A stretch of DNA of 64,000 nt from Rhynchospora pubera (lineage: Eukaryota; Streptophyta; Magnoliopsida; Poales; Cyperaceae). This document shows positions 1 through 11,700 of the stretch, one piece after another. A program made the translations under genes and the position numbers. The notes beneath the pieces were generated by a model, which had not been told where the DNA came from, did no database searches, and saw nothing but the letters and a program-made list of their open reading frames with translations. The stretch spans positions 22,429,501 through 22,493,500 of the forward strand of contig CM051460.1 in NCBI GenBank assembly GCA_028095005.1. Reading direction: 5' to 3'. Each line of letters opens with the position of its first letter. The stretch's first letter is position 1.

Positions 1-1454
1 GAAATGACTTAGAATGAATACAGAAGCGATTGAAAATGCTCAAATAATGCTCAAAAATTCATTAATTGCAATTTATATGCGTAATTGCCATGTACAATCC
101 AATTTTTTTAATAAAAACACATGAATCATATTATTAACAGTATAAAATAGTTTAAATGTAGATTATTGCGATTAAATGACTTAGAATGAATCCAGCAAGG
201 ATTGAAACGCTCAAATGGTGTGCAGAATTCCCATATATGACATTCTTTTTGAATAAATAACACATGAATCATATTATCCACAGAATAAAAGAGTTTAAAT
301 GTAGATTATTGTGTTGAAATCACTTAGAATGTTTCCAGAAATGATTGAAATGCTCAAATGATGGTCAAGATTACGTTATTTGAACTTTATGTGCGTAATT
401 GCCATGTATAATCCATTTTTTTTGAAAAAATAACACATGAATCACATTATTGACAGTATAAAATAGTTTAAATTTAGATTATTGTGACGAAATGACATTG
501 GATGAATCTGGAAACGATTGAAATGTTCAAATGATGCTTAGAATGCATTATTTGCAATTTGAATGCGTAATTGCGCTGTATTATGCATTCTTTTTGAATA
601 AATAACAAATGAATCACATTATTGACACTATAAATGTAGATTATTGTGATGAAATATCTTAAAATGAATCGACAAATGATTAAAATGCTCAGATGTTGCT
701 CTGAATAGCATTATTTGCTCTTTATATGCGTAATTGGCATATACAATCCATTCTTTTTGAACATATAACACATGATTCATATTATTGCCTGTATAAGAGA
801 GTTTAAATGTAGATTATTCTGATGAAATCACTTAGAATGAATCCAAAAACAATTGAAATGCTCAAATGATGCTAAGAATTGCATTATTTGCACTTTATAA
901 GCATAATAACCTTGCATAATTCATTATTTTATAATAAATAGCACACAAAACATATTATTTACAGTAGAAATGAGTTTACATGTAGATTATTGTGATGAAA
1001 TGACTTAGAATGAATCCAGAAATGATTGAAATGCGCAAATGAAACTTAGAATTGCATTATTTGCACTTTATGTGTGTAATTGCCATCTATAATCCATTCT
1101 TTTTTAATAAATAACACATTAATTATATTATTGACAGTATAAAAGAGTTTAAATTTAGATTATTCTGATGAAATGGTGTAATTGCCATGTGTGTAATTTA
1201 GATTATTTAGAATGAGTCCAGAAACGATTAAAATGCTCAAATGATGCTCATAATTACATTATTTGTGTAATTGTCATGTATAATCCACTATTTTTGAATA
1301 AATTACACATGAATCATATGACTGAAAGTATAAAAAGAGTTTAAATGTTGGTTATTCTGATGAAATGACTTAGAATGAACAAGAAATGTTTGGAATGCTC
1401 AAAAGATGCTTACAATTGCATTATTTGCACTTTATATGCGCAATTGCCATGTAT

Positions 1455-1680
1455 CACCAGCAGTCTGTTCAGGGTTCCAACTCAATAGTGGCAACTAAAC
1501 ACAAGGGTTGCGTTCGTTGCGAGACTGAACCCAACACCTCACGGCACGAACTGACGACAGCCATGCACCACCTGTGTCCGCGTTCCCCCGTTTCCGAAGG
1601 CACTCCTCTCTTTCAAGAGGATTCATGGCATGTCAAGCCCTGGTAAGGTTCTTCGCTCTGCATCGAATTAAACCACATGC
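1455..1680 (-). pseudogene. Plastid-type 16S rRNA fragment in satellite (copy 1)
   Basis: A GC-richer 226-bp block interrupts a satellite monomer. On the minus strand it carries conserved bacterial/plastid 16S landmarks: the complements of ctgacgacagccatgcacca, aacccaacacctcacggc and tgcatcgaattaaaccac. These match roughly E. coli 16S positions 945-1160. Fully conserved positions are mutated and a short insertion lies near 1585, so it is a dead organellar insert (NUPT-like). Plastid origin is favoured over mitochondrial by the ctctctttcaagaggattc segment. The 86-codon plus-strand ORF across it is spurious. Confidence 0.85.
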
Positions 1681-3515
1681 TTAGAATGAATAAAAGAGTT
1701 ATAATCCATTCTTTTTAATAAATAACCCATGAATCATATTATTGACAGTATGAAAGAGTTCTAATGTAAATTACTGTGATAAAATTACTTAGAATGAATA
1801 CAAAAACGATTGATATACTCAAATGATGCTCAGAATGGAATTATTTGCAATTTATATGCGTAATTGTAATGTATAATTCATTCTTTCTAAATAAATCATG
1901 AATCATATTATTGACAGTATAAAAGAGTTTGAAAGTTCATTATTGTGATGAAATGACATAGAATGAATTCTGAAACGATTGAAAAGATCAAATGATGCTC
2001 ATAATTGCATTATTTGAAATTTATATGCATAATGGCCATGTATAATGCATTCTTTTTTAATAAATAACACACAAATCATATTATTGACAGTATAAAAGAG
2101 TATTAATGTAGAATATTGTAATTAAATTGCTAAGAATGAATCCAGAAAAGATTGAAATGCACAAATGATGCTCATAATTAAATTATTTACACATTATATG
2201 CGTAATTGCAATGTATAACCCAATCTTTTTTATTAAAGAACACAGGAATCATATTACTAACAATATAAAAGAGTTTTAATGTAGATTATTGTGATGAAAT
2301 GACTAGGAATGAATACAGAAAGGATTGAAATGCTCAAATGATGCACAACATTGCATAATTTGTACTTTATATGCGTAATTCTCATGTATAATCCTTTCTT
2401 TTTGAATAAATAACACCGGAATCATGTTATTGACTGTATAAAAGAGTTTAAATGTAGATTATTATGATGAAATGATTTAGAATGAATCCAGAAACGATTG
2501 AAATGCTCAAATGATGCTCAGAATTTCATTTATTGCATATCATATGCATAATTACTACGTATAATCCATTCTTTTTGAAAAAATGATACATGAATCATAT
2601 TATTGACAGTGTAAAAGAGTTTAAATGTAGATTATTTCGTTGAAATGACATAGAATGAATCCAAAAACGATTGAAATGCTCAAATGATGCGCAGAATTGC
2701 ATTATTTGCACTGTATATGCGTAATTGCCATGTTCAATCCATTCTTGTTGAATAGATAACTCATGAATCATATTACTGACAATATAAAAGAGTTTAAATA
2801 TAGATTATTGTGAAGAAATGACTTAGAATGAATCCAGAATCGATAGAAATGCTCACATAATGCTCAGAATTGCATTATTTGCACTTTTATATGCGTAATT
2901 GCCACGTATGATCAATTTTTTTTAATAAATGACAAAATAATCATGTTATTGATAGTATTAAAAAGTTTAAATGTAGATTAATCTGATGAAAGCACTTAGA
3001 ATAAATCCAGAAATGATTCAAATGCTCAAATGATGCTCAAAATTGCAATATTTGCACTTTATAGGCGTAATTGCCTTGTATAATTCATTCCTTTTTAATA
3101 AATAACAAACAAATCATATTATTTTGCATTATAAATGAGTTTGAATGTAGATTATCATGATGAAATGACTTAGAATGAATAAAGAAACAATTGAAATGCT
3201 CAAATGTTGCTCACAATTTCATTAATTACACTTTATATGAGTAATTGCCATGTATAGTCCATTATATTGGAACAAATGACGCACAAATCATATTATTGAC
3301 TGTATAGGAGAGTTTAAATGTAAATTATTCTGATGAAATCACTTAGAATAAATACTAATATTATTGTCCATTATATCTAGAAACGCTAAAATTATGCTCA
3401 GAATATTATTTTTTGCATTTTATATGTGTAGTTGCCATGTATAATCCATTCTTTTTTATTAAATAACACATGTATAATCCATTCTTTTTTATTCACAGAA
3501 TAAAATAGTTTAAAT

Positions 3516-3530
3516 GTTGATTATTGTGAT
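3516..3530. repeat. LINE target-site duplication, left
   Basis: The 15-bp word gttgattattgtgat is repeated at 7109-7123 directly after the (TTG)n tail. The exact left edge is ambiguous by 1-2 bases because the tail is also TTG-rich. Confidence 0.88.
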
Positions 3531-3649
3531 AACTCCGCCTATACTAAGCTTTGGTTGCATTGTTTAGTATAGCCCGGTCCCAAGCCCGGGTAAAAGGAGG
3601 AGGGTTGTGATAGGCTAGGCGAGCCAACGTAAAAATCCCAGTCATCTCT

Positions 3650-6600
3650 ATGGAAATGAAACCCAATTACTTTTCGTTGGGGCGTAACCCTCTTAGCGAC
3701 GCGTCTTATCGGAACCCGGATGAGATGATAAATGAGCAAGGGCCGGGTCACCACCCCTTTAGTGGCGCGCCTTATCGGAACCCGGATAAGGTGATAAGTG
3801 AGCAAGGGCCGGATCGTCACTCCCTTAGTGGCGCGCTACATCAGCGCCCGGATGTAGTGGCAAGTAAGCAAGGGTCTTCGCACTTTTCACGACGGGTGCG
3901 GGGGGCAAGGAAGATAGTCAGTGAGAGTAGGATTCGTTTAGGTAGTTGGAATGTAGGGTCTCTAACAGGAAAGTTAAGAGAGTTAGTGGATACGGCGATC
4001 AGGAGGCGTGTGAACATCTTGTGCGTACAAGAGACAAAGTGGACGGGCCAAAAAGCAAAGGAAGTGGAGAACACCGGTTTCAAGCTGTGGTACACTGGAA
4101 AAGAACGGGGCAGGAATGGAGTAGGTATCTTAATCGACAAGAGCCTTAAGAGTGGAGTTGTCGACGTGCGGAGACAAGGGGATAGGATCATTCTAGTGAA
4201 GCTAGTTTTGGGGGACTTAGTTTTGAACGTCATTAGTGCTTATGCACCACAAGTAGGACTAAGTGAATCCATCAAAATCCAATTCTGGGAAGATTTAGAT
4301 GGTATGATTAGAAGTGTGCCAACCACTGAAAAGCTCTTCATCGGAGGAGACTTCAATGGACATGTAGGTGAAACTAGTGGAGGGTTTGAGAGGGTGCATG
4401 GGGGTTTTGGGTATGGCGATAGGAACCAAGAAGGTGAGGACTTCTTGAACTTGGCCATAGCTTACGACCTCATGATAGCTAACACCTTCTTTAGAAAAAG
4501 ACAATCCCACTTAGTTACCTTTAGTAGTGCCCAACACTTTTCTCAGATTGATTTTGTTCTTGCTAGGAGAGAGGACAGACGAGCCTGCATGGATTGCAAG
4601 GTTATACCTGGGGAATGTGTCGTCTCACAACACAAACTTGTGGTGGCTGATTTTCGCTTTTCGCTGCGTTCTAGAGTAGGTAGAGGTGCTCGAGTTGTGA
4701 AGACGAAGTGGTGGAAGCTCAAAGGAGACGTGTCTCATACTTTTAGGGGCAGAATGATTGAAGAAGGTCCGTGGAAAGCAGATGAAGAAGCAAACAAGAT
4801 GTGGGAAGATATGTCAGCTAGCATTCAAAAGGTAGCTACGGAAGTGCTTGGAGTTACTAGAGGAAGCAACCGCGAACCCAAAGATACGTGGTGGTGGAAC
4901 GACGAAGTGCAGAAAGCTATTAAAGAAAAGAAAGAATGCTACAAACGCTTGCACCATGACAAGACCGACGACAATGCGCAGAAGTACAAATTGGCCAAGA
5001 AGAATGCAAAGAAAGCTGTGAGCGAAGCAAGAGGTCGGGCTTATGAGGATCTATACCAGAAGCTGAGTACGAAGGAGGGTGAGAAGGACGTGTATAAGAT
5101 AGCCAAGCTTCGAGATAGGAAGACGAGAGACTTAAACCAAGTGAAGTGCATCAAGGACGAGACTGATAGGCTTTTAGTGAGGGACGACGAGATCAATAAT
5201 AGGTGGAGGGATTACTTCAACAAGTTATTCAATGGAGAGGATGACGACTTAGGAATTGTGTTGAACGACTCCTTTGAGGACTCCAATAGACGTTTTGTTA
5301 GGAGAATTCAAGAGTCCGAGGTGAAAGAAGCCTTAAAACGAATGAAAGTAGGTAAGGCTCTAGGACCTGATAACATACCAATCGAAGTATGGAGGTGCCT
5401 CGGAGATGTGGCTGTAGTTTGGTTAACCAAACTATTCAATAGCATTTTCCGATCAAATAGGATGCCAGATGCGTGGAGGAGAAGCACTCTAGTACCAATC
5501 TTCAAGAATAAAGGGGATGCTCAAAGCTGTACAAACTATAGAGGAATTAAGCTTATGAGTCATACAATGAAGCTTTGGGAGAGAGTGATAGAACATCGTT
5601 TGAGACGGATGACAAACGTTTCGAAAAACCAATTTGGTTTTATGCCTGGGAGGTCAACCATGGAGGCCATCTTCCTAATAAGGCAATTGATGGAGAGATA
5701 TCGGGAGCGAAAGAAGGATCTACATATGGTTTTCATTGATTTGGAGAAAGCATACGACAAAGTGCCAAGGAAAGTTATGTGGTGGGCACTAGAAAAGAAG
5801 AAAGTCCCCACAAAGTATGTTACCCTCATCCAAGACATGTATGATGGTGCCGTTACTTGCATCAGGACATGTGATAGTGTAACTAGTGACTTTCCTATTA
5901 AAATAGGACTACATCAGGGATCAGCTTTGAGCCCGTATATTTTTGCCTTAGTGATGGATGAGATCACGAAGGATATACAGGGAGAGATTCCTTGGTGTAT
6001 GCTCTTTGCGGACGATGTGGTGTTAGTCGATGAGAGTAGGACGGAGGTCGATAGGAAATTGGAATTGTGGAGACGAACTCTAGAGTCCAAAGGGTTTAGG
6101 CTTAGTAGAACTAAGACGGAGTATATGGGGTGCGAGTTTAGTGGGATACGACCAGTGGACGGAGATGTCTGTCTAGACGGGCAGGTAGTACCTACGAAAG
6201 ATACTTTTCGATATTTAGGGTCGATGCTGCAGAGCGATGGCGAGATAGATGAAGATGTTAGTCACAGGATAAGAGCGGGGTGGGTGAAATGGCGACAAGC
6301 ATCAGGCGTCCTATGCGATAAGAAAGTCCCGCAGAAGCTAAAAGGCAAGTTCTACAGGACAGCGATTAGACCTGCGATGTTGTATGGCGCAGAATGTTGG
6401 GCTACTAAAAGACGACATGTCCAGAAGATGAGTGTAGCTGAGATGCGTATGTTGAGGTGGATCTGCGGTCACACGAGGAAAGATCGGATTAGAAATGATG
6501 ACATACGAGATATGGTTGGGGTCGCACCAATAGAGGAGAAGTTGATCCAACATCGTTTGAGATGGTTTGGACATATCCAACGCAGACCTCCAGAGGCACC

Positions 6601-6772
6601 GGTACGTATCGGAATTCTTAATCATTTCGAGAACACCCGGAGGGGGAGAGGGAGACCAAGATTGACATGGGAAGAAGCGGTGAAAAGAGACCTTAAAGAA
6701 TGGAACGTCTCCAAGGAGTTGGCGATCGATAGGAGCGCTTGGAAGTTAGCAATTCATGTACCGGAGCCATGA
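3650..6772 (+). CDS. LINE ORF: AP-endonuclease and reverse transcriptase
   Basis: This single uninterrupted 1040-residue ORF encodes the retrotransposition protein that nicks the target and reverse-transcribes the element RNA at the nick. Residues from ~97 form an APE-type endonuclease (LGSWNVGSLTGK, CVQETKW, GDFNGHVG near 232, SQHKLVVADF near 327). A lysine-rich linker follows at ~400-520. The reverse transcriptase spans ~570-900, with GPDNIPIEVW, QFGFMPGRS, FIDLEKAYDKVPR, HQGSALSPY and the catalytic FADD box near 786. The C-terminal region has RRHVQKMSVAEMRMLRWICG. The single-ORF layout and (TTG)n tail fit the RTE clade. The ATG at 3650 is the first in frame and precedes a 22-residue tandem repeat. 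No key motif is missing, so activity is possible, but expression is unknown. Confidence 0.93.
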   Translation: MEMKPNYFSLGRNPLSDASYRNPDEMINEQGPGHHPFSGAPYRNPDKVISEQGPDRHSLSGALHQRPDVVASKQGSSHFSRRVRGARKIVSESRIRLGSWNVGSLTGKLRELVDTAIRRRVNILCVQETKWTGQKAKEVENTGFKLWYTGKERGRNGVGILIDKSLKSGVVDVRRQGDRIILVKLVLGDLVLNVISAYAPQVGLSESIKIQFWEDLDGMIRSVPTTEKLFIGGDFNGHVGETSGGFERVHGGFGYGDRNQEGEDFLNLAIAYDLMIANTFFRKRQSHLVTFSSAQHFSQIDFVLARREDRRACMDCKVIPGECVVSQHKLVVADFRFSLRSRVGRGARVVKTKWWKLKGDVSHTFRGRMIEEGPWKADEEANKMWEDMSASIQKVATEVLGVTRGSNREPKDTWWWNDEVQKAIKEKKECYKRLHHDKTDDNAQKYKLAKKNAKKAVSEARGRAYEDLYQKLSTKEGEKDVYKIAKLRDRKTRDLNQVKCIKDETDRLLVRDDEINNRWRDYFNKLFNGEDDDLGIVLNDSFEDSNRRFVRRIQESEVKEALKRMKVGKALGPDNIPIEVWRCLGDVAVVWLTKLFNSIFRSNRMPDAWRRSTLVPIFKNKGDAQSCTNYRGIKLMSHTMKLWERVIEHRLRRMTNVSKNQFGFMPGRSTMEAIFLIRQLMERYRERKKDLHMVFIDLEKAYDKVPRKVMWWALEKKKVPTKYVTLIQDMYDGAVTCIRTCDSVTSDFPIKIGLHQGSALSPYIFALVMDEITKDIQGEIPWCMLFADDVVLVDESRTEVDRKLELWRRTLESKGFRLSRTKTEYMGCEFSGIRPVDGDVCLDGQVVPTKDTFRYLGSMLQSDGEIDEDVSHRIRAGWVKWRQASGVLCDKKVPQKLKGKFYRTAIRPAMLYGAECWATKRRHVQKMSVAEMRMLRWICGHTRKDRIRNDDIRDMVGVAPIEEKLIQHRLRWFGHIQRRPPEAPVRIGILNHFENTRRGRGRPRLTWEEAVKRDLKEWNVSKELAIDRSAWKLAIHVPEP
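3688..3885 (+). repeat. 66-bp tandem repeat at the LINE ORF N-terminus
   Basis: Three copies of a 66-bp unit start near 3701, 3767 and 3833 (the words gcgtcttatc, gcgccttatc, gcgctacatc). They encode three 22-residue repeats containing YRNPDEMINEQGP, YRNPDKVISEQGP and HQRPDVVASKQG. The period is a multiple of three, so the frame is kept. They lie before the endonuclease domain and have no catalytic motif. Confidence 0.85.
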
Positions 6773-6844
6773 CGTAGGAACTTAGGGGTAGGAGCGATGT
6801 CATAGGTTTGTAGGTCCCTCTATTAGGTCACGGTCGAGGTCTAG

Positions 6845-7020
6845 GTTTCTACTATTACTATTATTATTAGAGGTATTATTATTAGTATGGCTAGTCTTAC
6901 TATTAGTATTTTTTATTTTTTATTATTTTTTTTTTTTTTTATTTTATTTTATTTTTTTATTTATTTATTATTTTTTTTTTTTTATTTTTTTTTTTTTTTT
7001 ATTATTTTTTTTTTTTTCGA
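6845..7020. repeat. Low-complexity (ATT)n / poly-T tract in LINE 3' region
   Basis: An ATT-rich microsatellite is followed by long T runs broken by single A residues, between the stop codon and the conserved 3' tail of the LINE. It is part of the element's 3' untranslated region. The exact length is likely unstable. Confidence 0.85.
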
Positions 7021-7108
7021 TGTGTTCTCTTATTGGGTTTCTTTCTAGCCTACCCCAACTTGTTTGGGACAAAAGGCTTAGTTGTTGTTGTTGTTTGTTG
7101 TTGTTGTT

Positions 7109-7123
7109 GTTGATTATTGTGAT
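7109..7123. repeat. LINE target-site duplication, right
   Basis: Second copy of the 15-bp word found at 3516-3530. Satellite sequence resumes in register immediately after it. Confidence 0.88.
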
Positions 7124-8781
7124 GAAATGACTTAGAATGAATACAAAAACTAAAAAAATTATTGAAATACTCAAATGATGCTCAAAATTTCATTAATTGC
7201 ACTTTATATGCGTAAATGTCATGTATAATCCAATCTTTTTAAATAAATAACACATGAATCATATTATTGACAGTATAAAAGAGTTTAAATATAGATTATT
7301 CTGACGAAATAAGTTAGAATGAATCCAGAAACAATTGAAATTCCCAAATGATGAGCAGAATTGCATTCTTGTTGAATAGATAACTCATGAATCATATTAC
7401 TGACAATATAAAAGAGTTTAAATGTAGATTATTGTGAAGAAATGGCTTAGAATGAATCCAGAAATGATAGAAATGCTCAAATGATTCTCAGAATTGCATT
7501 ATTTGCACTTTTTTATGCGTAATTGCAACGTATAATCAATTCTTTTTGCATAAATGACACACGAATCATATTATTTATAGTATAAAAAAGCTTATATGTA
7601 GATTATTGTGATTAAAGCACTTAGAATAAATCCAGAAACAATTGAAATGCTCAAATGATGCTCAGAATTGCATTATTTGCACTTTAGAAGCGTAATAACC
7701 TTGTAATAAATAGCACACAAATCATACTATTTACAGTAGAAATGAGTTTAAATGTGGATTATTGTGATGAAATGACTTTGAATGAATAAAGAAACGATTG
7801 AAATGCTCGAATGATGTTCATAATATCATTAATTACACTTTATATACGTAATTGCCATGTATAATCCATTATTTTTTAACAAATGACACCCGAATCATAT
7901 TTTTTACAGTATATATGAGAGTTTAAATGTAGATTATTCTGATGAAATCACTTAGAATGAATCCAGAAACAATTGAAATGCTCAAATGATGCTCAGAATA
8001 GTATTATTTGCATTTTATATGCGTAATTGCCATTTATAATCCAATTTTTTTTTATTAAATAACACATGAATCATATAATTGACAGTACAAAAGAGTTTAA
8101 ATGTAGATTATTGTGATGAAATGACTTAGAATGAATACAGAAACGATTGAAATTCTCAAATGATGCTCAAAATTTCATTAATTACACTTTGTATGCGTAA
8201 TTGCCATGTATAATCCATTCTTTTTGAATAAATAACACATGAATCATATTATTGACTGTATAAAGAGTTTAAATATAAATTATTCTGACGAAATAACATA
8301 GAATAAGTCCAGAAACGATTGAAATTCTCAAATGATGCTCATAACTACATTATTTGCACATTATATGCGTAATTGCCATGTATAATCCATTATTTTATAA
8401 TAAATAGCACACAAATGATATTATTTACAGTAGAAAAGAGTTTAAATGTAGATTATTGTGATGAAATGTTAGAATGAATACAGAAACGATTGAAATTCTC
8501 AAATGATGCTCAAAATTTCATTAATTGCACTTTGTATGCGTAATTGCCATGTATAATCCATTCTTTTTGAATAAATAACACATGAATCATATTATTGACT
8601 GTATAAAGAGTTTAAATATAAATTATTCTGACGAAACAATTGAAATGCTCAAATGATGCTCGGAATAGTATTATTTGCATTTTATATGCGTTATTGCCAT
8701 TTATAATCCTTTTTTTTATTAAATAACACATGAATCATATTATTGACAGTATAAAAGAGTTTAAATGTAGATTATTGTGAT

Positions 8782-11700
8782 GAAATGACTTAGAATGAAT
8801 ACAGAAGCGATTGAAAATGCTCAAATAATGCTCAAAAATTCATTAATTGCAATTTATATGCGAAATTGCCATGTACAATCCATTTTTTTAATAAAAACAC
8901 ATGAATCATATTATTAACAGTATAAAATAGTTTAAATGTAGATTATTGTGATTAAATGACTTAGAATGAATCCAGCAAGGATTGAAACGCTCAAATGGTG
9001 TGCAGAATTCCCATATATGACATTCTTTTGGAATAAATAACACATGAATCATTTTATCGACAGAATAAAATAGTTTAAATGTAGATTATTGTGTTGAAAT
9101 CACTTAGAATGTATCCAGAAATGATTGAAATGCTCAAATGATGGTCAAAATTACGTTATTTGCACTTTTTGTGCGTAATTGCCACGTATAATCCATTCTT
9201 TTTGAAACAATAACACATGAATCACATTATTGACAGTAAATAGTTTAAATTTAGATTATTGTGACGAAATGACATTGAATGAATCTGGAAACGATTGAAA
9301 TGTTCAAATGATGCTTAGAATGCATTATTTGCAATTTGAATGCGTAATTGCGCTGTATTATGCATTCTTTTTGAATAAATAACAAATGAATCACATTATT
9401 GACACTATAAATGTAGATTATTGTGATGAAATATCTTAAAATGAATCGACAAATGATTAAAATGCTCAAATGTTTCTGAATAGCATTATTTGCTCTTTAT
9501 ATGCGTAATTGGCATATACAATCCATTCTTTTTGAACATATAACACATGATTCATATTATTGCCTGTATAATCGAGTTTAAATGTAGATTATTCTGATGA
9601 AATCACTTAGAATGAATCCAAAAACAATTGAAATGCTCAAATGATGCTCAGAATTGCATTATTTGCACTTTATAAGAATAATAACCTTGCATAATTCATT
9701 ATTTTATAATAAATAGCACACAAATCATATTATTTACAGTAGAAATGAGTTTACATGTAGATTATTGTGATGAAATGACTTAGAATGAATCCAGAAATGA
9801 TTGAAATGCGCAAATGAAACTTAGAATTGCATTATTTGCACTTTATGTGTGTAATTGCCATCTATAATCCATTCTTTTTTAATAAATAACACATTAATTA
9901 TATTATTGACAGTATAAAAGAGTTTAAATTTAGATTATTCTGATGAAATGGTGTAATTGCCATGTGTGTAATTTAGATTATTTAGAATGAGTCCAGAAAC
10001 GATTAAAATGCTCAAATGATGCTCATAATTACATTATTTGCGTAATTGTCATGTATAATCCACTATTTTTGAATAAATTACACATGAATCATATGACTGA
10101 AAGTATAAAAAGAGTTTAAATGTTGGTTATTCTGATGAAATGACTTAGAATGAACAAGAAATGTTTGGAATGCTCAAAAGATGCTTACAATTGCATTATT
10201 TGCACTTTATATGCGCAATTGCCATGTATCACCAGCAGTCTGTTCAGGGTTCCAACTCAATAGTGGCAACTAAACACAAGGGTTGCGTTCGTTGCGAGAC
10301 TGAACCCAACACCTCACGGCACGAACTGACGACAGCCATGCACCACCTGTGTCCGCGTTCCCCCGTTTCCGAAGGCACTCCTCTCTTTCAAGAGGATTCA
10401 CGGCATGTCAAGCCCTGGTAAGGTTCTTCGCTCTGCATCGAATTAAACCACATGCTTAGAATGAATAAAAGAGTTATAATCCATTCTTTTTAATAAATAA
10501 CCCATGAATCATATTATTGACAGTATGAAAGAGTTCTAATGTAAATTACTGTGATAAAATTACTTAAAATGAATACAAAAACGATTGATATACTTAAATG
10601 ATGCTCAGAATGGAATTATTTGCAATTTATATGCGTAATTGTAATGTATAATTCATTCTTGCTAAATAAATCATGAATCATATTATTGACAGTATAAAAG
10701 AGTTTGAAAGTTCATTATTGTGATGAAATGACATAGAATGAATTCTGAAACGATTGAAAAGATCAAATGATGCTCATAATTGCATTATTTGAAATTTATA
10801 TGCATAATGGCCATGTATAATGCATTCTTTTTTAATAAATAACACACAAATCATATTATTGACAGTATAAAAGAGTATTAATGTAGAATATTGTAATTAA
10901 CTTGCTAAGAATGAATCCATAAAAGATTGAAATGCACAAATGATGCTCATAATTAAATTATTTACACATTATATGCGTAATTGCAATGTATAACCCAATC
11001 TTTTTTATTAAAGAACACAGGAATCATATTACTAACAATATAAAAGAGTTTTAATGTAGATTATTGTGATGAAATGACTAGGAATGAATCCAGAAAGGAT
11101 TGAAATGCTCAAATGATGCACAACATTGCATAATTTGTACTTTATATGCGTAATTGTCATGTATAATCCTTTCTTTTTGAATAAATAACACCGGAATCAT
11201 GTTATTGACTGTATAAAAGAGTTTAAATGTAGATTATTATGATGAAATGATTTAGAATGAATCCAGAAACGATTGAAATGCTCAAATGATGCTCAGAATT
11301 TCATTTATTGCATATCATATGCGTAACTACTACGTATAATCCATTCTTTTTTAAAAAATGATACATGAATCATATTATTGACAGTGTAAAAGAGTTTAAA
11401 TGTAGATTATTTCGTTGAAATGACATAGAATGAATCCAAAAACGATTGAAATGCTCAAATGATGCGCAGAATTGCATTATTTGCACTGTATATGCGTAAT
11501 TGCCATGTTCAATCCATTCTTGTTGAATAGATAAATCATGAATCATATTACTGACAATATAAAAGAGTTTAAATATAGATTATTGTGAAGAAATGGCTTA
11601 GAATGAATCCAGAATAGATAGAAATGCTCACATAATGCTCAGAAATTGCATTATTTGCACTTTTATATGCGTAATTGCCACGTATAATCAATTTTTTTTT

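Larger units (their letters stand above)
3531..7108 (+). mobile_element. RTE-type LINE, apparently full length
   Basis: A ~3.58-kb non-LTR retrotransposon lies in a satellite monomer. It is flanked by a 15-bp target duplication, gttgattattgtgat, at 3516-3530 and 7109-7123. The order is: short 5' leader (3531-3649), one long ORF (3650-6772), and a 3' region with an A/T-rich microsatellite. It ends with the typical plant RTE tail: a ccccaacttgtttgggacaa segment near 7053, then a (TTG)n run instead of poly(A). HOR copies 2 and 3 show the empty site. An intact ORF, clean duplication and a 5' leader argue for a fairly young, possibly complete insertion. Confidence 0.93.
1..8781. repeat. Higher-order repeat copy 1 (interrupted by LINE)
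   Basis: The window opens at a point equivalent to 8782 and 13976, both marked by the variant acagaagcgattgaaaatgc. After removing the LINE and one target duplication, this copy is about 5.19 kb, matching copy 2. Order and sequence of variant monomers are the same as in copies 2 and 3, so the unit of homogenisation is the ~30-monomer block and not the single monomer. Confidence 0.9.

Noticed and set aside
1386..1646. An 86-codon ORF repeated at 10161 and 15361
   Set aside because: It is a chance frame across satellite DNA and the antisense 16S rRNA fragment. The repetition comes from the HOR, not from a gene family.
1..3530. Regularly spaced repeats that could suggest a CRISPR array
   Set aside because: Units are ~173 bp, diverged, without short conserved repeats and unique spacers, in a plant nuclear context; it is a satellite.
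3539..6625. Minus-strand and secondary ORFs across the LINE
   Set aside because: They are shadows of the 1040-codon ORF and have no domain of their own.
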